Source of the DNA: Coptis chinensis
Taxonomy: Eukaryota; Streptophyta; Magnoliopsida; Ranunculales; Ranunculaceae
Length of the DNA: 64,000 bases
NCBI GenBank assembly: GCA_015680905.1
Contig: CM027377.1
Location: forward strand, 26,064,501-26,128,500
Reading direction: 5' to 3'
This document shows positions 57,926-64,000 of this stretch, one piece after another (the first letter of the stretch is position 1; each line of letters opens with the position of its first letter). Made by a program: the position numbers and the translations under genes. The notes under the pieces were generated by a model. That model had not been told where the DNA came from, did no database searches, and saw only the letters and a list, made by a program, of their open reading frames with translations.

Positions 57926-58167
57926 GAACTGGCATACAGTTCGGGCTCCCAAGAACACTATCTCTGGTTCTAAGTCAAACTGGCATACAGTTTACTGAAC
58001 AGTTAGTGTTGTTAGATTCCCTAAAGGCTTAACCTATCGAAGATAAACTCAGTCTAAAAGAACTGGCATACAGTTCAGGCTGCATGGGGATGAGAAAGGA
58101 ACTGGCATACAGTTCAGCTTCCCCAAACTCAGTATCACTGGTTCCAAAGCAAATTGGCATACAATAT
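57926..58167. repeat. Five hairpin repeats with invariant GCATA loop
   Basis: GAACTGGCATACAGTTC at 57926-57942, 58060-58076 and 58099-58115; AAACTGGCATACAGTTT at 57977-57993; AAATTGGCATACAATAT at 58151-58167. The loop never changes, while stem bases change largely in pairs. CCCTAAAGGCTTA also recurs (58019, 58194). Located just 3' of the integrase end of the minus-strand element. Confidence 0.7.
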
Positions 58168-58326
58168 TCTTGAACAGATAGTGAGAAGATAATTCCCTAA
58201 AGGCTTAGTCTATTGTGGATAATAAATAAAGAACTGATGCAAGGAATAAATTCGATTGCAAGATGAGGAACTTTATTGATGGACTGGAGAGAATAAACAA
58301 TGCATAAAGAAGCATGAAATAATAAT

Positions 58327-59674
58327 TTATTGATAGTACTTGCGTAGGTGTTGTGCGTTCCATGGTTTGACAAGAATGTCCCCTTTAACAGTACGTACGT
58401 AGTAAAAACCAGTTTGACCAACCTTGTTGATGATGTATGGTCCTTCCCAGTTGGGCCCAAGCTTTCCGTTATGCTCTAGGATCTCACGCAGAACCAGATC
58501 ACCAGATTTGAAAGCTCGAATTCGAACTTTCTTGTAATATGATCTTTTCAGAATCTGCTGATTAGCAGCCAAGCGCAGTGCAGTGCCTTCCCGCTTTTCA
58601 TCCAGGAGATCCATTTCTCTGCATAATAATTTCTCATTGTCTAGGGTGTGCACAACGTCCGACTTCTAAGTGGGAGCTACTAGTTTGGGAGGTATGACAG
58701 CTTCAATTCCGTAGGTCAGTGAAAATGAGGACTCACCAGTCGATTATCTGGGTGTAGTTTGGTATGCCCATAGGACCTTAGATAGTTCCTCGACCCATAA
58801 ACCCTTTGAGTCATCTAATTTACGCTTCATGTTATTCAAAATAACCTTATTGGAGACCTCAGCCTGGCCATTGCCTTGTGGATACCTTGGAGTTGAGAAA
58901 AGATGGGTAATGTGAAACTCCTCACAGAGTTCAGCGACAAATCCGCCAGCGAACTGCTGCCCATTATCTGAGATGATAATTTTGGGTATGCCAAACCTGC
59001 AGACAATGTTGTTCCAAATGAACTTTCGGACGTCATGTTCCTAAATGAAGACAAGGGGAACTGCTTCTATACACTTAGTGAAGTAATCCATTGCGACCAG
59101 TAAAAATCTGACATTGCCAGGAGCGGGTGGCAAGGGTCCCACAATGTCAGTTCCCCACTATGTGAATGGCCATAGGCTGGCCAATGGGTGCAGCTCTGTT
59201 GTTGGAGCATGGATAAGCGGAGCATGTCATTGACACTTTCACATTTGCGGGTAAAAACTTGTGCATCCTTTTGTATATAAGGCCAAAGTACCCTTGCCTT
59301 AGGATCTTGAGAGCTAGTGTTCTGCCCCCAGCGTGGTTGCCACAAATTCTTTCGTGAACCTCTTGCATGACCTGTTCAGTGAGGTCTGGGGAGAGACATC
59401 GAAGATGAGGTCCCAGAAAAGACTTCTTGTAAAGACTATCTTCAATGAGGATGAATCTTGGTACCTTTGCAAGCAAACGCCTTGCTATGTTATTATCCTC
59501 TGGGAGTGTTCCGTTTTTTAGGTAAGACTTGTATGGATCCATCCAGTTTGGTGTGGTGGCTAGAACAACACAAACTGTTATAACAGCGAGTGCTTGGATG
59601 CTAGGTTTATCTTGGAACTTTATAGGGATGGAGTGAAATTCGTTATTGCCCAACATTGAGGCAACATATGTCAA
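58327..59674 (-). pseudogene. Tat integrase, degenerate
   Basis: Zinc-binding region HERICGNHAGGRTLALKILR (second Cys pair altered). Then the core with DYFTK, SDNGQ and GNGQAEVS, which keep the catalytic D, D and E although in broken frames. The C-terminal part ends SGDLVLREILEHNGKLGPNW and LVKPWNAQHLRKYYQ, followed by the stop. No chromodomain seen. Confidence 0.75.
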
Positions 59675-59699
59675 AGCATCTGCGTGTCTATTTTCTGAT

Positions 59700-60146
59700 C
59701 GAGGCAGTTAATAACACTGAATATTCTCGAACTTGCTCTGAAGACCCTTTAACAGTTCCAGGTATTTGGCCATTCATTCATCCCTGGCCTCATAACCTCC
59801 ATCAACTTGAAACACAACCAGCTGTGAGTCACTAAAAATTGTGAGGTGTGCTAGGCCCAGGTCAAGAGCCATTGTGAGGCTAGCAAGTGTCACCTAAATC
59901 CGCGTCATTGTTAGAGGCATTCCAACCTAACCAGATAGATTTCTCTAGTCACATGTTGTTAGGAGTAACTAACATAGCTCCAACTCCTGCGCCTCTATCA
60001 TTTGAAGATCCATCCACAAACAGTCGCCATCCGAAGCACGGCTCCCAAGAGTCTGGATAGGTGTTTTGGGATTCAGATAGGATGTTATCATCTGAACTGG
60101 GGATTGTTGAGTCGTACCCAGTGTAGATCATTGGGAAATCTCTCAA
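59700..60146 (-). pseudogene. Second (plant-type) RNase H of the Tat element
   Basis: LFVDGSSN with the first catalytic Asp opens the domain (about 60030). Later parts are in shifted frames with stops. Position between RT-RH and integrase marks the Tat lineage. Confidence 0.65.
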
Positions 60147-60304
60147 GAATTATGCTAGTGCCTGAACCTTCTCTAAGATTCGTGGGACGTAGATAATATC
60201 ATACTCGGCGGTTTACCTGGACCATTTGGCTAATCTTCTGTCTGTTCGGCTTTTCAGTAACCCGATCGTAACTAGTACTCTGTAATTACTCTGATAGTGT
60301 GGGA

Positions 60305-61575
60305 CTAGAAGTATGGTCGTAATTTCTCTGCCGTAAAAACAAGGGCTAAAGCGACTCTTTCGAGTTTAGGGTACCTTGTTTCTGCTGGTAGGAGCGTTTG
60401 GCACAAGAAATAGACAGGTTTTTCAACCTTCTTTCCATCCACACGTATCAGTACAAAACTGAAACCATAGTCAGATGAACAGAGATAAAGACCTAAAACT
60501 TCTCCCTTAACTGGTTTGGAAAGGATTGGTGGTGCCCCCAGGTACATTTTGAGTTGATCGAATGCTTTTTGGCATTCTTCCATCCATGCAAATGAGGTAT
60601 TCTTTCGCAGTAACTAAAACAGAGGTTTACACTTATCTGAACTCTTGGAGATAAACCTATTCAGAGCTACTAACGTGCCTATAACTTTATGAACCTCTTT
60701 CATGTTCTTAGGTGAAGGCAGTTCTATGAGCGTCCAGATCTGATCTAGGTTTGCCTCAATTCCTCTTTTAGTAACTACATGCCATAAAAACTTCCCTTAT
60801 GAGACAACGAAATCACATTTTGCAAGATTGAGTTTCATGCGATACTCTCAGAGAATGTCAAATGCACGTTTCAGGTAGGAGAGATGACATCCACGTCTTA
60901 AGCTTTTGATCAAGAGATCGTCTATATTCACCTCCACAATGTCGCCTATTAATCCCTCGAACATTTTATTTACCAAACGTTGGTACGTGGCTCCCGTATT
61001 TTTCAGTCCGGATGGCATGACCTGATAACAATACAGGCTATCCTCGGTTGTGAAACTAGCATGCTTGTGGTCTTCCTCATGCAATGGGATCTGGTTGTAG
61101 CTAGACGACCCATCTATGAAAGATAACAGTTCATATCCAACCATTGCATCTACCAATTTGTCAATCCGTGGCAGAGGGTAACTGTCTTTTGGACACGCGC
61201 GGTTCAGATCCTGAAGTCGATACAGATTCTCCATGACCCATTCTTCTTACGTACTGGGACAATATTAGAAATCCAGGTGGGGAAATTGATTTCTCTGACA
61301 AAATTAGCTGCCTTTAGCTTTTCAACTTCGGCTTTTACTGCCTTGGATCTATCAACACCTATTTTTCTCGGTTTCTGTTTGACTACTACTATATCACTAC
61401 AGACATTGAGCCGGTGGCATGCCATATGGGGGTCAATTCCTGGCATTTCTTTGAATGACCAAGCGAACACGTCTATGTGTTCTCGGAGGATGTGTATTAG
61501 AGCCTGGCGCTCTTCAGAACTCAATAATGTGCTAATGAAAGTGGTTTTTGGCGAGCTTCCTTCCATAATTTCCAC
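60305..61575 (-). pseudogene. Tat reverse transcriptase and first RNase H
   Basis: From 61575: HIDVFAWSFKEMPGIDPHMA, FPTWISNIVPVRKKNGSWRI, LNRACPKDSYPLPRIDKLVD, YQVMPSGLKNTGATYQRLVN, then VNIDDLLIKS, where the YxDD box has Asn for Tyr. The RNase H part holds YLCSSDYGFSFVLIRV and LLPAETRYPKLERVALAL. Several stops. Confidence 0.8.
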
Positions 61576-61733
61576 TGCTCCAGTGAGGGGGGATCCTCCC
61601 TCTCTCTTGGGACCAGGTCCGGGAGAGGGGCATCCAACTGTAATTGCTATTTGGCGGGTTGCCCCACCTCTATTGGTTCAAAAAGGAGTGGGGACTGGTT
61701 TGTCGCCAGAGCATAGCGTGTCTTGGCAGCCAC

Positions 61734-62441
61734 CTAATCTCCTTTGATGGTTTTAATTTTCCCGTTATGTGGGAATTTTAGACATTGGTGATAAGTGCTG
61801 GGAATAGCGCAGAGTCTGTGCAGCCAGGTCTTACCCAAGATCATATGATAGGGTGTGTTAGCTTTTATCACAACAAAATTTATAACGAGGGTTACCAGAC
61901 CAGTAGTTATGGGTAGCTGGATCTCCCCAACTATTAGAGCTTTGTCTCCGCTGAATCCATACAGGTTAGAGTTAGTGGAGACCATCTCAGAGTCAGGAAT
62001 CTGCAATTTTTTGAATGCGTCATAGTATAACACATCTACTGAACTTTCTGGATCAACCAATATGTGATGCAAATCATAATCTCCAAAAGGGAGTGTAAGA
62101 ACCAGTGCATCCTCATGTGGACTCTGGATGCTGAGACAGTCAGCCTCAGTGAAAAGGATGAGTGGATCTTTGTGGGATAACGCGTTAACTTGAGCACTCG
62201 TAGTCAATTCGCTATTCATGATCCTCATTTGCTTGGCGACGCGCATTTGATATCGCGCGCCCTTTTCTGTGACCTGCCCACTTCGTTTGCTTACCTTTCC
62301 TGAAATCATGTTTATATGGAGTTGACCATTGAGTGCTCCAATACCTAGGGGATCCTGAACTGACGTGTTGATCTCCTCGGGTTGTACTGCGTTTGCCTTC
62401 TCGTGTGCTACGAACTGCTTCAAATACCCCCTTTCAATCAA
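61734..62441 (-). pseudogene. Retropepsin-like protease region of the Tat element
   Basis: A 235-codon open frame. HHILVDPESSVDVLYYDAF is the aspartic protease site; the usual DGGSS/DPGSS triad reads DPESS. YHMILGKTWLHRLCAIPSTY is the second conserved block (usually LGRxWL). Open but probably inactive. Confidence 0.75.
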
Positions 62442-62458
62442 ATCATGTAGTTCATTTT

Positions 62459-63740
62459 TCAGGGTCCTACAAGCTCTAGTACTGTGACCCTTACTCTTAT
62501 GGAACTTGCAGTAGGTCCTCTGGTGTCCAAGGAACCTGGCTTAAGTGGAGCTAGCCATTTGAGGTAGCTCTGGTTCTTAATCGAGTCCAGGACCTCGCCT
62601 GCCATTTTGTTCAAGGGGGCGAAGTTTCTATCCATCGAGGGAAGAGCTTCTTCAACTCCTTCCATCCGGGGCTTCTTTTGTGGTTTTCCATCTCCATTGT
62701 TGGCTACATTTTGGTACTGCCATCTCAACATTTGTCTCTTTGATGGGGATTCAGCCTTTTGGCGACCACGATGACAGTCTATCTTTAGCTTTGAAGGTGA
62801 AGAGTTCTCGTTCCCCTCTCGTGGGACCACATATAGGGGCTGTCTGATTAGTCTTCTTTGCTTCTTGACGTCTGTTCAAGATATTTTCCTCCCACCCTGC
62901 ATGAGTTTCAACCCTGTCTAAGAGTTCTTCCAAATCACGGGGTGGTTTCTTGGAGAGGGACCCGAATAAGGCGTTGTTTTCATCCAACCCTTGTTTGAAA
63001 GTTATTAAGCAGTCTGTTCATCACAAGACTCTATCTGGATTGAAATTTCCATGAATCCTTGCATATAGGACCTCAATGCCTTTCCGTCCTTTTTCTTGAT
63101 GTTGAACAGTGCATCGATCCATTTTGGTTGGTGATTATTGCACAAGTACCTGTCTATGAAGGTCCTAAACAGTTCTTCTGAGGACCTAATCTGCCGCCCA
63201 GGTAACCTGTGGTACCACTAGAGCGTAGATCTAGATAGAGAAGCTTTGAACTCTTGACACATGACGTGGTCCTACCTTTCATATTGTCCCATGGTGGCAC
63301 GATATCTAAATACTTGATCCACCGGATCTGACTTGCCACTGAAGATACTGAACTTTGGTTGTCTATAACCGCAGGGATAGGGCTTTCTCATTACCAGTGA
63401 TGCGAAAGGAGATCTGCCTGTCCCCATTATGGCGGATTGAACAAGGGAGTCTTGCATTTTTCTCCCCTTGCCTGTCATCCGATGAATCTGATGGATAAGG
63501 TCATTTTTCTTAGTTTCCCATGCACTTTCTTTGGTAGAAAATCTCTTGTTCTGGGTTCTTTTTCGGTGTCAGGGGTCAACATCACGATCCTGGTCAGTTG
63601 ACTCTGACTCTGATGTCGTATCCGAGTCATCATCCGAGTTACTGTATTTTGACTCTGATGGTTCGCATCAAACTGGATCCCAACGCCTTGGGTTCCTAAC
63701 ACGACCGCCTTCTGGAAGGCCGTCATCTTCGAGATCGATA
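62459..63740 (-). pseudogene. Tat gag, degenerate
   Basis: Pieces in several frames: YRQPKFSIFSGKSDPVDQVF, then IDALFNIKKKDGKALRSYMQ and DENNALFGSLSKKPPRDLEE (capsid), then the segment near 62505-62480 where YCKFHKSKGHSTRAC can be read. Repeated shifts and stops. Confidence 0.7.
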
Positions 63741-64000
63741 AGTGGCTCCTTCCCAGTGTCAGATTGATACAAATGCCTCAGCAGCTATAACTCTCACTCT
63801 TTAAGGTTGCTTCTTTCTTTGTTCGAACTGTACGCTGGCTCACCCTTGAACTTCACGGGTTGGAGAGAACAACATTCTCACCATTTTGACATTCCTCTTG
63901 AGTGTTATTCCTAGGGCCTGCACTGGGAGCAATTGGTCCATCGGTGTTGGTCACAGGTCCTTGGAGGGGATTATTCACATCACGGTGCCCGACATTCTCC

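Larger units (their letters stand above)
58327..64000 (-). mobile_element. Ty3/gypsy element of Tat type (gag-pol), partial and dead
   Basis: Minus-strand order is gag, protease, RT with RNase H, a second RNase H and integrase. A second, plant-type RNase H between RT-RH and integrase is characteristic of the Tat lineage. The 5' LTR lies beyond 64000. Many stops and shifts, so no protein could be made. Related to the pol fragment at 46977-47626 and to the gag tip at 1-682. Confidence 0.85.

Noticed and set aside
1-64000. CRISPR arrays, rRNA or bacterial-type features
   Set aside because: Tandem repeats here lack regular unique spacers; gene structure has introns and plant transposons throughout.

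Overview
This window is typical repeat-rich nuclear DNA of a flowering plant, most likely a eudicot. I cannot name the species. I recognise one intact host gene, a six-exon CREG-like gene at 30242-33893. Nearly everything else is transposable elements, many nested, plus their decayed remains. There is no bacterial-type operon, CRISPR array or rRNA locus.

Left part (1-9.9 kb): the tip of a minus-strand Ty3/gypsy element of Tat type (1-682); an Athila-like LTR, tRNA primer site and dead gag (683-4615); a small hAT MITE; a non-LTR reverse-transcriptase fragment (6079-6585); a fold-back element (6941-7868); a hAT MITE with a perfect 8-bp duplication (8335-8622); and a LINE RNase H fragment (8884-9369).

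Middle-left (9.9-23.3 kb): a 13.4-kb Mutator-like element (MULE) bounded by a 9-bp duplication and ~0.5-kb inverted repeats. It carries a MURA-type transposase on the plus strand and, converging on it, a DUF1985/ULP1-like (C48 protease) gene on the minus strand, as in Kaonashi-type MULEs. Both genes are lightly broken; the protease has Tyr where its catalytic Cys should be. The right end also holds three ~429-bp tandem copies of a transposase exon. Short segments on both sides of this MULE (about 8.1-8.8 kb and 23.5-26.6 kb) are collinear paralogues.

Middle (23.3-30.2 kb): LTR-like remnants, tandem repeats and four hAT-type elements with recognisable 8-bp target duplications. One of them (27805-29240) has captured a piece of a DUF569 gene, intron included. 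The CREG-like gene follows, then LINE fragments (34.2-37.5 kb) and a second fold-back element.

Right part (38.7-64 kb): a plus-strand Ty3/gypsy LTR and gag, invaded by a MITE and a 5.8-kb CACTA element whose two flanks do not match; a pol fragment; a near-identical second copy of the gag segment holding a 3.5-kb solo LTR (5-bp duplication ctcct); a MITE; then a large minus-strand Tat-type element (gag, protease, RT, two RNase H domains, integrase; 58327-64000) with an intron-bearing plus-strand ORF (54272-56908) beyond its 3' end. Four LTR-like segments share a nested hairpin motif whose stems covary, and a set of five GCATA-loop hairpins lies next to the pol end; these are the least explained structures here.
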